Part shown: piece after piece, positions 35,089 to 44,387 of the stretch
How positions within the stretch are numbered: the first letter of the stretch is position 1
Layout of the letters: every line of letters begins with the position of its first letter
Assembly: GCF_016587415.1 (NCBI RefSeq)
Contig: NZ_BNJI01000001.1
Span: 1,589,501 to 1,653,500 of the forward strand
DNA length: 64,000 nucleotides
Direction: 5' to 3'
Origin: Ktedonobacter sp. SOSP1-85
GTDB taxonomy: Bacteria > Chloroflexota > Ktedonobacteria > Ktedonobacterales > Ktedonobacteraceae
The notes under the pieces: generated by a model
The model's database searches: none
What the model was told of the DNA's origin: nothing
The model's input: the letters and a program-made list of their open reading frames with translations, nothing else
Position numbers and translations under genes: made by a program

Positions 35089-36243
35089 TTACGAATTTCG
35101 TTCGGACAATAAGGCACGCGCGATTACCAGGCGCTGGATCTGATTGGTGCCCTCATAAATCTGGGTGATCTTGGCATCACGCAGCATGCGCTCCGCGGGA
35201 TACTCCTTCATGTATCCATAGCCACCCAGAACCTGGATCGCGTCGTTTGTGACATCCATAGCCGCGTCCGAGGCAAACATCTTCGCCATGGAGGAGTACT
35301 TGCTAAACTGTTCATCGCCATCATCCACCAGTTCCGAGGCATGATAGACCAGCAGGCGCGCCGCCTCAACCTTGGTCGCCATATCCGCCAGCATAAACTG
35401 GATGCCCTGATTCTCAGCGATCGGCTTTTTGAACTGCACACGCTGTTTGGCATAGGCTACGGCCAGGTCCAGGGCCCCCTGCGCGATGCCAAGGGCCTGG
35501 GCGCCGATACCGATGCGTGTGCGGTCCAGAGTACGCATGGCGATCTTGAAGCCCTCGCCTTCCCCTCCCAGCAGGTTCTCGACTGGAACCTCACAGTTCT
35601 CAAAGATCAGCTCAGCCGTCTGCGAACCCTTAATACCCATCTTATCTTCGATGCGCCCAACAGAGAAACCGGGGAAGTCCTTCTCGACGATAAAGGCACT
35701 GATGCCACGAGTACCGGCCTGAGGATCAGTAATCGCGAAGATGGAGTTGACCTGGGCCAGGCCACCATTAGTGATAAAGCGCTTAGAACCATTGAGGATA
35801 TACTTATCGCCCTTGCGCACGGCAAAGGTCTGCATCGCAGCGGCATCCGAGCCAGAACCAGCCTCGGTCAAACCAAAGGCCGCCAGCCACTCACCGCTTG
35901 CCAGCCGGGGAAAATATTTGCGCTTCTGTTCGTCATTGCCAGCCAGCAGAATCGGCATCGAGCCGAGTTGCTGAACCGCCAGGATCAGGCCGGTTGTGGC
36001 ACAACAGCGCGAGAGTTCCTCAACCGCCATCGAGATCGCCAGTTCGCTGGCGCCAATGCCACCGTACTCTTCGGGGAAGGGCATCGCCAGGATATCGTGG
36101 GAGGCCAGTAGTTCCTTCATATCCCAGGGAAACTCGCCAGAGTGATCTATTTCAGCCGCCCGGGGCGCCACACGCTCCTGAGCGATCTCACGAATTGCTT
36201 CAATCAGTGCCTTTTCGTCTTCACTGACATGAGACACAGCCAT
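35089..36243 (-). CDS. Acyl-CoA dehydrogenase
   Basis: 384 aa from ATG 36243 after AAAGGAG; the frame back to 36363 has no site. FAD-dependent alpha,beta-oxidation of acyl-CoA, with electrons going to EtfBA. Landmarks: FPEEYGGIGASELAISMAVEEL, FGLTEAGSGSDAAAMQTFA, YILNGSKRFITNGG, RTRIGIGAQALGIAQGALDLA, DAIQVLGGYGYMKEYPAERMLRDAKI, and QIYEGTNQIQRLVIAR with the catalytic Glu of YEGT. Short- or branched-chain type; chain length cannot be told. An extended -10 promoter lies at 36293-36301 on its strand. Confidence 0.95.
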   Translation of the reverse strand: MAVSHVSEDEKALIEAIREIAQERVAPRAAEIDHSGEFPWDMKELLASHDILAMPFPEEYGGIGASELAISMAVEELSRCCATTGLILAVQQLGSMPILLAGNDEQKRKYFPRLASGEWLAAFGLTEAGSGSDAAAMQTFAVRKGDKYILNGSKRFITNGGLAQVNSIFAITDPQAGTRGISAFIVEKDFPGFSVGRIEDKMGIKGSQTAELIFENCEVPVENLLGGEGEGFKIAMRTLDRTRIGIGAQALGIAQGALDLAVAYAKQRVQFKKPIAENQGIQFMLADMATKVEAARLLVYHASELVDDGDEQFSKYSSMAKMFASDAAMDVTNDAIQVLGGYGYMKEYPAERMLRDAKITQIYEGTNQIQRLVIARALLSERNS

Positions 36244-36480
36244 GACAGAGTACTCCTTTGTGCAAAATAGAGACAATAGTTCGCTATTAGCGAGTATATC
36301 ACAAGAAAGGGGTATTCTTTTGGCACATCCAGAGGAGAGACGGGAATAAAGGTTCCCACTCATATGTTTAAAAGAATGAATACACTCATCACAAATATCA
36401 TCTTTTCAGCAACAACAAGTTTAGAGTATAATATAAGCTATGGATATAGAATAAACAATTTCAGGGCGCTGAGGCGTCCT

Positions 36481-36530
36481 ATTGAGCTTGCGTCTTAATA
36501 CTAGGCAAAGCTCAATCAGCATGATATAAT
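36481..36530 (+). promoter_or_regulatory. nusA promoter with inverted repeat
   Basis: TGA-TATAAT extended -10 at 36522-36530. A perfect 9-base inverted repeat, ATTGAGCTT (36481-36489) and AAGCTCAAT (36508-36516), covers the -35 region, as expected of an operator. Confidence 0.5.
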
Positions 36531-36557
36531 ACAGACAGAACTGAGATTTTTTTTGCG

Positions 36558-36582
36558 AAAAGTGGGCATTTTCCCCACTTTT
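36558..36582 (+). promoter_or_regulatory. Leader hairpin of nusA
   Basis: AAAAGTGGG (36558-36566) pairs with CCCACTTTT (36574-36582), ending in T. Located between promoter and start codon, it could act as a weak attenuator; NusA is known to control its own operon in other bacteria. Confidence 0.45.
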
Positions 36583-36662
36583 CTGTCTGCTAGAGACGTT
36601 TTCTTTTGCACACATAAAATTGAGTTGAGTGTAACTGGGCACCAGCGGGAGGAGCAAGGCAT

Positions 36663-37787
36663 ATGAGGAGCGAATTTCAGGCGGCTATCGCACAATTAAT
36701 TGCCGAGAAGGGACTACCCCGCGAAGTGGTAATGGAAACCGTAGCGAACGCCCTCCTCGCAGCATATCGTAAAAGCTTCGGTGGTGGTGAGAATGTACGC
36801 ATCGAGGTCGACAAGAATGGCGAAGTCCATGTGTGGGCGTCGAAGCGGGTTGTGGCCCAGGTAAATGATTCTAACGAGGAGATCTCTCTGGCGGAGGCGC
36901 AGCGTCTCGTTCCAAATGCGGCCCTCGGACAATTGCTCGACGTAGATTCATCGTTCATCTTTTCGCGCATCCCCACGCAGACCGCTAAACAGGTCATTCT
37001 TCAGCGCATCCGCGAAGCAGAACATGAGCACCTCTATGAACAGGTGAAGGGCTGGGTAGGCGAGATTCGCCTGGGCACCCTGACCCGCGAGGAGCAGCGC
37101 GGCTGGGTAGTCGACTTCGACCTGGATAAAGTTGATAAAGTCGAAGGCTTGATGCCCATCTCGGAGACCATTCCCGGCGAGCACTACCGCATGAAGCAAC
37201 GCTTGCGCCTCTACATCTATGATGTACGCCGCATACAGGGCCGGATGCTCCAGATCCTGGTCTCGCGTACCCATCGCGACCTGCTGCGTCGTCTCTTCGA
37301 GAATGAAGTCCCTGAAATCTACGACGGGTCCGTGGAGATCAAAGCCATCGCACGCGAGCCAGGCAGCCGAGCAAAAGTCGCTGTCTACGCACGCCAGGAG
37401 GGCCTCGATCCCATCGGCTCCTGCGTCGGCGTACGCGGACAACGCATCAGCAATATCGTACGTGAACTCAATGATGAGAAGATTGACATTATCCAGTGGA
37501 GTCCGGACACAGCCTCATTTGTGGCGAATGCGTTGAGTCCGGTGAAGCCACTGAAAGTTGAGTTACGCGACTTAGATCATACCGCGATTGTCACCGTGCC
37601 TGAGCGCCAACTCTCGCTGGCGATTGGTAAAGATGGACAGAATGCCCGTCTGGCGGCAAAGCTCACCGGTTGGCGCGTTGATGTCGTCAAACCCGTAGAA
37701 GGTGAAATCTACGAAGAGCCAGAGGAACAGATCACCAGCGTCTCACGCCATGAGCGCTCGGGACGCCGTTCACGTGGAAACAGGTAA
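36663..37787 (+). CDS. nusA: Transcription termination/antitermination factor NusA
   Basis: 374 aa after GGGAGGAG. N-terminal RNA polymerase-binding domain to about 125 ([33 protein letters not shown]), S1 domain (about 130-200), KH1 ([17 protein letters not shown]) and KH2 ([23 protein letters not shown]). No C-terminal acidic repeats, as in most Gram-positives. It heads the nusA-rnpM-infB-rbfA block, but rimP, usually just upstream, is absent from this position. Confidence 0.97.
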   Translation: MRSEFQAAIAQLIAEKGLPREVVMETVANALLAAYRKSFGGGENVRIEVDKNGEVHVWASKRVVAQVNDSNEEISLAEAQRLVPNAALGQLLDVDSSFIFSRIPTQTAKQVILQRIREAEHEHLYEQVKGWVGEIRLGTLTREEQRGWVVDFDLDKVDKVEGLMPISETIPGEHYRMKQRLRLYIYDVRRIQGRMLQILVSRTHRDLLRRLFENEVPEIYDGSVEIKAIAREPGSRAKVAVYARQEGLDPIGSCVGVRGQRISNIVRELNDEKIDIIQWSPDTASFVANALSPVKPLKVELRDLDHTAIVTVPERQLSLAIGKDGQNARLAAKLTGWRVDVVKPVEGEIYEEPEEQITSVSRHERSGRRSRGNR

Positions 37788-37802
37788 GTGCCTATTAGGA
37801 AA

Positions 37803-37880
37803 CCTGGGCGCTTGTCCCCGAATGGGGGCGAAGCGCTAGCCACGGCAGTGGCCCCGCGCCCCCAAATGGGGGTTGGTTTC
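37803..37880. repeat. Diverged family-C repeat
   Basis: Contains GGGGGCGAAGCGCTAG, CCACGGCAGTGG and GTTGGTTTC in the same order as the copies at 33513 and 41722, with extra CCCC/GGGG stems inserted. Lies between nusA and rnpM. Confidence 0.6.
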
Positions 37881-37929
37881 TACATAAGAAGCAGGTCGTA
37901 TACTAAAGAAGGAGGTACACAGTCATCGT

Positions 37930-38286
37930 ATGACAAAGGCCAAACAACAGAAACCACAAAAGCATATCCCTTTGCGTACGTGTGTCTCCTGCCACGAGAA
38001 TAAATCGAAGCGGGAGCTGCTCAGGGTGGTACGCACGCCTGACGGGCATGTCTCCGTCGATGCAACCGGCAAGAAGTCGGGACGCGGAGCCTATCTCTGC
38101 GCACGCCTCTCTTGCTGGAAACAGGCAATCAAAAGCAAGCGACTCGAACAGGTTTTGAAGATTGATGCCATCCCGCAGGAAGATCTGGCTGGACTCGAAG
38201 CGTTTATCGCCACGCTGCCAGAAGATCTACCAGTAAGCGTACCGGCACAGGCGACACGCAAAAAGGTTGCAGAACCCAAAGCGTAA
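37930..38286 (+). CDS. rnpM: YlxR/RnpM family RNA-binding protein (DUF448)
   Basis: 118 aa. IPLRTCVSCHENKSKRELLRVVRTPDG and GKKSGRGAYLCARLSCWKQAIKSKRLEQVLK are the complete YlxR fold, with CVSC and C..C cysteines. In Bacillus and others YlxR sits between nusA and infB and modulates RNase P. AAGGAGGT lies 15 bases upstream, slightly far. The L7Ae-like ylxQ gene that often follows is missing here. Confidence 0.95.
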   Translation: MTKAKQQKPQKHIPLRTCVSCHENKSKRELLRVVRTPDGHVSVDATGKKSGRGAYLCARLSCWKQAIKSKRLEQVLKIDAIPQEDLAGLEAFIATLPEDLPVSVPAQATRKKVAEPKA

Positions 38287-38452
38287 TACGTCTGTATTAG
38301 GAAGCGGGCCGTGAGTCAGGATACTTTTCTTCTACATTTGTCGATAGACAAGTGAGAAGGATGCAAAAAGTTTTTTCTCACTACCCTCGTTTCCACATAT
38401 CAAGCATCTCTATACATAGGACCTCAAGAAGTCCTGTAGAGGTGCCTGGCAT

Positions 38453-38481
38453 TTGCAAGGATCTGTAGAGTAGGCTATACT
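38453..38481 (+). promoter_or_regulatory. infB: Sigma-70 promoter of infB
   Basis: TTGCAA (38453-38458) and TATACT (38476-38481), 17-base spacer. The transcript would have a leader of about 440 nt. Confidence 0.75.
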
Positions 38482-38487
38482 AGAGCA

Positions 38488-38859
38488 GTTGAATTTCGAC
38501 AACAGGCTGTTTTGTACATCATATGAAACAGCATGTGCTTGTAAATTTTTACTCTTATCGTCCCTCTGAATGCCGCTAACGGCAGAAAGAGGGTTTCAAT
38601 ACGAACATCCGACCAGGTCGGTGGCCGGATGGGGATTAAACAATGTGTTGTTTTATCTCTACTCTTAATAGAGACACAGCCCCTCGTCTACAGGGCAGTT
38701 GTAACAGTGAATGTTTGCGGAGCGAAATAGCTATGATTAAATAAGCATAGCCTCTCTAAACGTTAGAGAGCGCGGACTGAAACATGCCTGGCACTGCACC
38801 AACGAGGGTCTGTCACCTACTTCTCGAAACATTCCAGGGAAGGGCGACAGACCTTTTTT
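38488..38859 (+). promoter_or_regulatory. Structured leader RNA of infB with internal terminator
   Basis: Hairpins in order: CCCTCT..GCCG..CGGC..AGAGGG (38562-38593); CATCCG..CGGATG (about 38605-38631); GCCC..GGGC near 38689; AGCTATG..CATAGCC (about 38729-38752); CTCTCTAA-ACG-TTAGAGAG (about 38753-38771); and a terminator, GGTCTGTC (38807-38814) with GACAGACC (38846-38853) and TTTTTT (38854-38859). This layout suits attenuation or a riboswitch-like leader. I do not recognise a known class. Confidence 0.6.
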
Positions 38860-38924
38860 ATGGCTGTGAAGAGAGATTTCCAGCGTCTTTGGACGCATCA
38901 GATGATAGAAAGGGAGTCTTCTTC

Positions 38925-41636
38925 ATGAGAGACGCATCTGATTTCACAGATGGGACCGAGCAGGCCAAACCAGCCAATCAACAACAGACAACTCAATCTA
39001 CACCTAACGCCCCTGCGGCGCCAGGCAGACAAAGAACTAGTGGCGGCTCTCGGTCCGAAAGCCCTACACCAGGCAGCCAGGAACAAGAACAAGAACAGAA
39101 AGCAGCTCCTCGGCGTCGTACATCTCCTCCTACCCAAACAGGGCCCCACCCACAGGGTGATAGGGAGCACCCGCCCACTTCACCAGGCGGTCCCGCCACA
39201 CGGCAAGGTCCTCCGAATCGCGGCGGTGGTTATAGGCCAGCGGGTGGCCCTCAGCATGGCCCCTCAGGCGGCAGACCCGGCGGTTACAGTGGTGGCCCAG
39301 GCTCACACCAGGGTCCTTCAGGCGGCAGACCCGGCGGTTACAGTGGTGGCCCAGGCTCACACCAGGGTCCTTCAGGTGGCAGACCCGGCGGTTACAGTGG
39401 TGGCCCGGGCGGCAGACCCGGCGGCTATAGCGGTGGCCCGGGCGGCAGACCCGGCGGTTACAGTGGTGGCCCAGGTGGCAGACCCGGTGGCCCAGGTGGC
39501 AGACCTAGTGGCCCAGGCTCAGCAGGTGGCCCCTACCGTCCTCCTCAGGATAGCCTCCCTGGCAGTGCTACCCCGGTCACAGAACGCCCTGAGCGCGACC
39601 GTGGACGCGAACGTGACCGCGAGCGTGCCGAACGTACAAGTGAACGTACCGTAAGTGAGCGCAGCACGCCTGATCGCGGACGAGCACCCATTCATAAGGG
39701 TCCGCCAGCCAGGCCTGGTGGTGGTACAGCACCACACCGTCCCGCTGGCACGGGGGGACCACCACGTCCTTCTCGCCCATCGGGTGGATCACGCACTAGA
39801 AGCAGCAATGGGCATGCACAGCGAACAACTGAGCGTCGCACGGCTACGGTCAAGGAAAAGGTCACTGGACCCGTTACCATTCCACCGCAGATCATCGTAA
39901 AAGATCTTGCTGAGTTACTCGACGTTACACCCAATGAGATCATTCGCCAGTTGATTAAACAGAGTGTCTTCGCCAGTATCAACCAGGTCGTGGAGTACGA
40001 GAAAGCGTCCCAGGTTGCAACTGATCTGGGATTTGAACCCACCCAGAGCGAGGTCGCGGCGGCAACAGGCGCACGCAAGACTCTATCCGCCAGCGAGGCA
40101 CAGCAGGCTTCTCGCGACGATCAGGGCATGGTTATCACCCCACCAGTGGTGACGATCATGGGTCACGTTGACCATGGTAAAACTTCCTTGCTCGACACCA
40201 TCCGGAAGACGAAAGTCGCCGCAGGTGAGGCTGGAGGTATTACCCAGCATATCGGCGCCTACCAGGTTGAGGTCAACGATAAGAAGATTACCTTCCTGGA
40301 TACTCCTGGTCACGAGGCCTTTACCGCCATGCGTGCTCGTGGAGCACAGGTGGCCCACGTCGCCATTATCGTGGTCGCAGCCGATGATGGTGTCATGCCG
40401 CAGACACGCGAGGCAATCGACCATGCGCGTGCCGCCAAGATGCCACTTATTATCGCGCTTAATAAGATTGACCGACCCAACGCCAATCCAGATCGCGTCA
40501 AGCAGCAGTTGGTTGAGAACGACGTACTGATCGAAGAGTTCGGTGGCGAGATCATCTGTGTCCCCATCTCCGCCAAGAAGGGCGAGGGCATTGATGAGCT
40601 TCTCGACTATATCCTGCTCGTCGCTGAGCTGCAGGACCTGAAGGCCAATCCCAACGTGCCTGCGACTGGCGTCATCATTGAGGCCAAACTGGAGAAGAGC
40701 AGTGGTCCTTCGGCCACCGTCCTCGTCCAGCAGGGAACACTCAAAATGGGCGACACTATCGTGGTCGGGCCTATCGCCGGTAAAGTACGCGCCATGTTCA
40801 ATGATCGCGGCAAGCGCGTGCAAAAGGCACCACCCAGCACACCAGTCAGCATCCTTGGTTTGCCAGAGGTACCACAGGCCGGTGACCGCCTGGAGGTGGT
40901 CGTTGACGATAAGACTGCTCGCCAGAATGCCCAAACTGAGCAAGAGCGCCGTCGCCAGGAGAACACCCATCTTGGCCAGGTAAGCCTGGATACGCTCTAC
41001 ACCCAGATGCAGGAAGGCACCGTAAAGGAACTCAACGTCGTGCTCAAGAGCGACGTACAGGGATCCGCAGAGGCCATCAAGGGCTCGCTCTCCAAACTGG
41101 GCGAGGACAACCTGAAGGTTCGCCTGATTCACGAGGGTATTGGTAACGTCAGCGAGACCGATGTCCACCTGGCCTCGGCCTCCGGCGCCATCGTCATCGC
41201 CTTCAATGTCAAGGCCGATGGCGCGGCTCAGCGCGAGGCGCAAAAAGAGCACGTCGATATCCGCTACTACAACGTCATCTATAAGCTGATTGACGATATC
41301 CAGGCTGCCCTGACCGGTATGCTTGAGCCTGAGTACCGCGAGGTAATCGGGGGTCATGCCGAGGTCATGCAGACCTTTAAGGCTGGTCGTAACACCATTA
41401 TCGCTGGTTGTCGTATCACCGACGGTAGGATCATGCGCTCCTCACAGGCCCGCGTCCTGCGCAAGAAGGACAAGGTCTATGAAGGCAAGGTGGACTCGCT
41501 CCGTCGTGGTAAAGACGATGTGCGCGAGGTACTGACCGGCTACGAGTGCGGTATTATCCTTGAGGACTTCACCGCTATCGAGGTCGGCGATATCATCGAG
41601 GCCTTTGCGCAAGAGCGCGTCATGCCCGGCGCATAA
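38925..41636 (+). CDS. infB: Translation initiation factor IF-2
   Basis: 903 aa from ATG 38925 after AAAGGGAG. Residues 1-310 are disordered and rich in Gly, Pro, Arg, Ser and Gln, with a tandem repeat (39267-39527). A basic stretch and an IF2_N-type module (about 320-375: [24 protein letters not shown]) follow. The GTPase domain has G1 GHVDHGKT (413-420), G3 DTPGHEAF, G4 NKID and G5 SAKKGEG. Domains II, III and IV follow ([41 protein letters not shown]). Brings fMet-tRNA to the ribosome. Confidence 0.98.
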   Translation: MRDASDFTDGTEQAKPANQQQTTQSTPNAPAAPGRQRTSGGSRSESPTPGSQEQEQEQKAAPRRRTSPPTQTGPHPQGDREHPPTSPGGPATRQGPPNRGGGYRPAGGPQHGPSGGRPGGYSGGPGSHQGPSGGRPGGYSGGPGSHQGPSGGRPGGYSGGPGGRPGGYSGGPGGRPGGYSGGPGGRPGGPGGRPSGPGSAGGPYRPPQDSLPGSATPVTERPERDRGRERDRERAERTSERTVSERSTPDRGRAPIHKGPPARPGGGTAPHRPAGTGGPPRPSRPSGGSRTRSSNGHAQRTTERRTATVKEKVTGPVTIPPQIIVKDLAELLDVTPNEIIRQLIKQSVFASINQVVEYEKASQVATDLGFEPTQSEVAAATGARKTLSASEAQQASRDDQGMVITPPVVTIMGHVDHGKTSLLDTIRKTKVAAGEAGGITQHIGAYQVEVNDKKITFLDTPGHEAFTAMRARGAQVAHVAIIVVAADDGVMPQTREAIDHARAAKMPLIIALNKIDRPNANPDRVKQQLVENDVLIEEFGGEIICVPISAKKGEGIDELLDYILLVAELQDLKANPNVPATGVIIEAKLEKSSGPSATVLVQQGTLKMGDTIVVGPIAGKVRAMFNDRGKRVQKAPPSTPVSILGLPEVPQAGDRLEVVVDDKTARQNAQTEQERRRQENTHLGQVSLDTLYTQMQEGTVKELNVVLKSDVQGSAEAIKGSLSKLGEDNLKVRLIHEGIGNVSETDVHLASASGAIVIAFNVKADGAAQREAQKEHVDIRYYNVIYKLIDDIQAALTGMLEPEYREVIGGHAEVMQTFKAGRNTIIAGCRITDGRIMRSSQARVLRKKDKVYEGKVDSLRRGKDDVREVLTGYECGIILEDFTAIEVGDIIEAFAQERVMPGA
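39267..39527 (+). repeat. Tandem coding repeat in infB
   Basis: Two 54-base units (39267-39320, 39321-39374) encode the 11-residue core [11 protein letters not shown] plus GSHQGPS. Three 33-base units then encode the core alone, and a degenerate tail follows. Near identity at DNA level shows recent expansion. Confidence 0.9.
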
Positions 41637-41721
41637 GAAATATAGAGGATTGCGGAAGCGTAGCATGTCTGTCACACCAGGCCATACTACGCTTCTGCCC
41701 TTTTCCACTAACTACTTCTCC

Positions 41722-41782
41722 AAAAACCCTGAGCGCGAAGCGCTAGACACGCCAGTGGCGTTGGGTTTCGGAATAAGATCTA
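41722..41782. repeat. Family-C dispersed repeat
   Basis: Matches 33513-33574 over about 60 bases: AAACCCTGAGCGCGAAGCG, CTAGACACGCCAGTGGCG, TTGGGTTTCGGAATAAGATC. Located between infB and rbfA, 86 bases after the infB stop. Confidence 0.85.
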
Positions 41783-41819
41783 AATCATCCGTGTGTAGCG
41801 AAGAGGATGGGACGAGATT

Positions 41820-42206
41820 ATGGCTAACCCACATCGTCAAGAGAAATTGGGCGAATTGATCGCCGCCGAACTTAGCGATCTGATGCGGACACGCGTCAAA
41901 GATCCCCGCGTTGGCTTCGCCAGCATCACCCATGTTGAAGTCAGCGGCGACCTGCGCCATGCCAAGGTTATGGTCAGCGTCATGGGAACCGAAGAAGAAC
42001 AGGCCGCGACAATGCAGGGCCTGAAGAACGCCTCAGGCTTCTTGCGCCGTGAACTGGCTGAGCGCATTACCTTGCGCTATATGCCAGACCTGGTCTTCAA
42101 ACTTGATCACTCCATTGCCGAGGGCGCACGCATCCTGGCCCTCATTAACAAGGTCAACCAGGAGGACTCCTCACAACCTACATCATCAACGAACGAGGAA
42201 GCATGA
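41820..42206 (+). CDS. rbfA: 30S ribosome-binding factor A
   Basis: 128 aa, after GAGGATGGGA. NPHRQEKLGELIAAELSDLMRTRVKDPRVGFASITHVEVSGDLRHAKVMVSV is the KH-like RbfA fold; LRYMPDLVFKLDHSIAEGARI is the C-terminal signature. Needed for late 16S rRNA maturation and cold adaptation. Its stop overlaps the next start as ATGA. Confidence 0.97.
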   Translation: MANPHRQEKLGELIAAELSDLMRTRVKDPRVGFASITHVEVSGDLRHAKVMVSVMGTEEEQAATMQGLKNASGFLRRELAERITLRYMPDLVFKLDHSIAEGARILALINKVNQEDSSQPTSSTNEEA

Positions 42207-43258
42207 GCCAGACCTACCTGAATCCTACTTTGGCCCAGGAGCTAGATGGCCTCCTGGTCCAGCAAGCAATGGCGATGATCCAGCCCGCGCGGCGCATCGC
42301 CATTCTTGCGCATGAGCGACCAGATGGGGACTGCCTTGGCTCCGCCCTCGGCCTGGCCCATATGCTGGACCAGCTAGGCAAATACTGCGTGCCAGTCTGC
42401 GCCGACGTGGTACCACCATCGTTTCATTTTCTGCCTGGCCATGAACGCTTTCAGACCACGCTTGGAGGCGAGCAATTTGACCTGGTGATCGCCCTGGATG
42501 CCGGCGAACTCTATCGCTTTGGCGCGCTGGCTGAACAACACCAGGACTTCCTGGCACATGTGCCTATCCTGAACATGGATCATCACGTGAGCAGTACTGG
42601 CTGTGGGCAGGTAAATATTATTGACACAGCCTCCGCCGCGACGGCCGAGCTACTGGTGCTCTTTCAGCAGCAGGCACACCTCCCGCTCACCGGAGAGGCC
42701 GCCCAATGCCTGCTGACAGGTATGATCACCGATACGGGCTCGTTCCAGTACTCCAACACCTCCGCACGCACGATGGAATCCGCCGCGGTCACAATCCGCG
42801 CGGGCGCCAACGCGGAAACGACGGTTAAACCCCTTTTCCGCACCCATCCCCTGGCCAAGCTGCGCCTACAGGCAGAGGTTTTTAAGCAGGCCCAGACCGC
42901 GTGCGAGGGACGGCTCATCTGGTCCTACGCCGACGATGCAACCCTGATCACCGCTGGCGCCACTGAGGATCTGGATGATAGCTGTGTTGGCACCCTGCGC
43001 GATGTCGAGGGCGTCGTAGTAGCAGCCTTCTTCAAAGCCTATGGCGAGACACAGACTACGCGCATCAGCCTACGAACCTATGAGCCATTCGATGCCGCGG
43101 CCTTCTGCATGCGTCTAGGCGGCGGTGGTCATCCAAGAGCCGCTGGAGCCACGGTAAATCGCCCCCTGGCGGAGGCCATGCCCGAAATTGTCGCGCAGCT
43201 AGCCGAGGAATGCCAGCGCCTGGCCAGTCTGGACGCAACAGACACAACTCACTCCTAA
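42203..43258 (+). CDS. nrnA: DHH-family phosphoesterase, NrnA-like
   Basis: 351 aa. DHH motifs: AHERPDGDCLGSALGLAHML, IALDAGE, MDHHVSSTGCG (the DHH), and the DHHA1 domain with LGGGGHPRAAGATV. NrnA degrades short RNA (nano-RNA) and dephosphorylates pAp. Position after rbfA and before truB is common in Gram-positive and related bacteria. Overlaps rbfA by four bases. Confidence 0.93.
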   Translation: MSQTYLNPTLAQELDGLLVQQAMAMIQPARRIAILAHERPDGDCLGSALGLAHMLDQLGKYCVPVCADVVPPSFHFLPGHERFQTTLGGEQFDLVIALDAGELYRFGALAEQHQDFLAHVPILNMDHHVSSTGCGQVNIIDTASAATAELLVLFQQQAHLPLTGEAAQCLLTGMITDTGSFQYSNTSARTMESAAVTIRAGANAETTVKPLFRTHPLAKLRLQAEVFKQAQTACEGRLIWSYADDATLITAGATEDLDDSCVGTLRDVEGVVVAAFFKAYGETQTTRISLRTYEPFDAAAFCMRLGGGGHPRAAGATVNRPLAEAMPEIVAQLAEECQRLASLDATDTTHS

Positions 43259-43275
43259 AACGACAAGAGGTATCA

Positions 43276-44175
43276 ATGGACGGAATTCTCAATATCAATA
43301 AGCCGCTTGGCATGACCTCGCATGATGTCGTGGCACGCGTGCGTAAGTTGCTCAAGCAGAGGCGTGTCGGGCACGCCGGGACGCTCGATCCAGCTGCCAG
43401 CGGCGTGCTTCCTATCTGCGTGGGACTGGGTACGCGCGTCGCGGAGTATCTTAGCGAGAGCGGCAAGGCGTACCAGGCGGAGATTATCTTTGGCGTCGTG
43501 ACCGATACCTATGATACCGAGGGCGCCGTCCTACGCACACATGACGCGACTTCACTCACACAAGAGCAGCTTGAGCAAGCGTTACCGGCCTTCCTCGGAG
43601 AGCAGATGCAGCAACCTCCTCGCTATTCCGCGATCAAAATTCAGGGGCAGCCAGCCTATAAGCTGGCACGCGCCGGGAGTGAGATCGAGCTGGCACCTCG
43701 CCCCATTACGATCTCGCAACTGGAAATCCTGGCCTGGGAGCCTCCACGCCTGACGCTGGCGGTGGCGTGTAGCAAGGGCACGTATATTCGCTCGCTTGCT
43801 TATGATCTGGGTGAACATGTAGGAATGGGCGCCCACCTGGGAGGACTGATCCGCACACGCAGTGGCCCCTTTGCCCTCGCTGATAGCATTACCCTTGACC
43901 AATTGGAGGGCGCCATTGCAGACGAAAGCGTCACACAATATCTCTTTCCAGCCGACGCCGCTCTTCGCCAGTATCCCGCGCTTACCCTGAGTACCGAACA
44001 GGTCACCCAGGTTCTGCATGGCAATCCCATCAAGACATCTGTCCAGGCCCCACAACCCGCTTCCACGCTGGCGCGTATATATAGCGAGGAGGGTCAATTT
44101 CTGGCGATTGCGCAATGGGACGACCAGCGCCAGTATTGGCATCCTAAAAAGGTCTTTACCACCAGTACGCACTAG
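43276..44175 (+). CDS. truB: tRNA pseudouridine(55) synthase
   Basis: 299 aa from ATG 43276 after AGAGGT; the frame back to 43210 lies in nrnA. GILNINKPLGMTSHDVVARVRK and GHAGTLDPAASGVLPICVG, with catalytic Asp38, define TruB. RYSAIKIQGQPAYKLARAG, CSKGTYIRSLAYDLGEHVGMGAHLGGLIRTRSGPF follow. Makes pseudouridine in the T-loop of tRNAs. Confidence 0.97.
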   Translation: MDGILNINKPLGMTSHDVVARVRKLLKQRRVGHAGTLDPAASGVLPICVGLGTRVAEYLSESGKAYQAEIIFGVVTDTYDTEGAVLRTHDATSLTQEQLEQALPAFLGEQMQQPPRYSAIKIQGQPAYKLARAGSEIELAPRPITISQLEILAWEPPRLTLAVACSKGTYIRSLAYDLGEHVGMGAHLGGLIRTRSGPFALADSITLDQLEGAIADESVTQYLFPADAALRQYPALTLSTEQVTQVLHGNPIKTSVQAPQPASTLARIYSEEGQFLAIAQWDDQRQYWHPKKVFTTSTH

Positions 44176-44281
44176 GTCCTTGTAGCTACCAGGGGACTAC
44201 GAAAAAGGCGCTCAGCCTCGTAAGGAGTGTATTTTTCGTAGGCACAACGTAGACACAATGTAGGCGCAATGGCTAATATTA

Positions 44282-44310
44282 TTGCTGATAAAAATGGGCT
44301 GTGGTACTAT
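44282..44310 (+). promoter_or_regulatory. Possible promoter of ribF
   Basis: TTGCTG (44282-44287) and TACTAT (44305-44310), 17-base spacer, in an AT-rich gap of 212 bases. A second TATACT box overlaps just downstream. Confidence 0.4.
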
Positions 44311-44387
44311 AGTTATACTATGCATCAAAGGCAGATGCATGCCTATACGCAATTCTCAGAAATACTCTCACATACACACATACATCT

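Larger units (their letters stand above)
36244..36662. other. Divergent regulatory region, acyl-CoA dehydrogenase / nusA
   Basis: 419 AT-rich bases. Holds an extended -10 for the dehydrogenase gene (minus strand, TGATATACT at 36301-36293), a TATAAT at 36427-36432 with a poor -35, the nusA promoter at 36522-36530 and a hairpin at 36558-36582. No gene is supported. Confidence 0.55.
38287..38924. other. Long infB leader region
   Basis: 638 bases without a supported gene. It contains a promoter at 38453-38481, a series of hairpins and a terminator at 38807-38859. An open frame from 38784 into infB crosses that terminator and is not the true start. Confidence 0.7.

Noticed and set aside
38784..38924. 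Longer reading frame that would start IF2 47 residues earlier
   Set aside because: It passes through a terminator hairpin with a T6 run and has no ribosome-binding site; ATG 38925 has AAAGGGAG.
39267..39527. CRISPR-like direct repeats
   Set aside because: Repeats are in frame with IF2 and adjacent without unique spacers.
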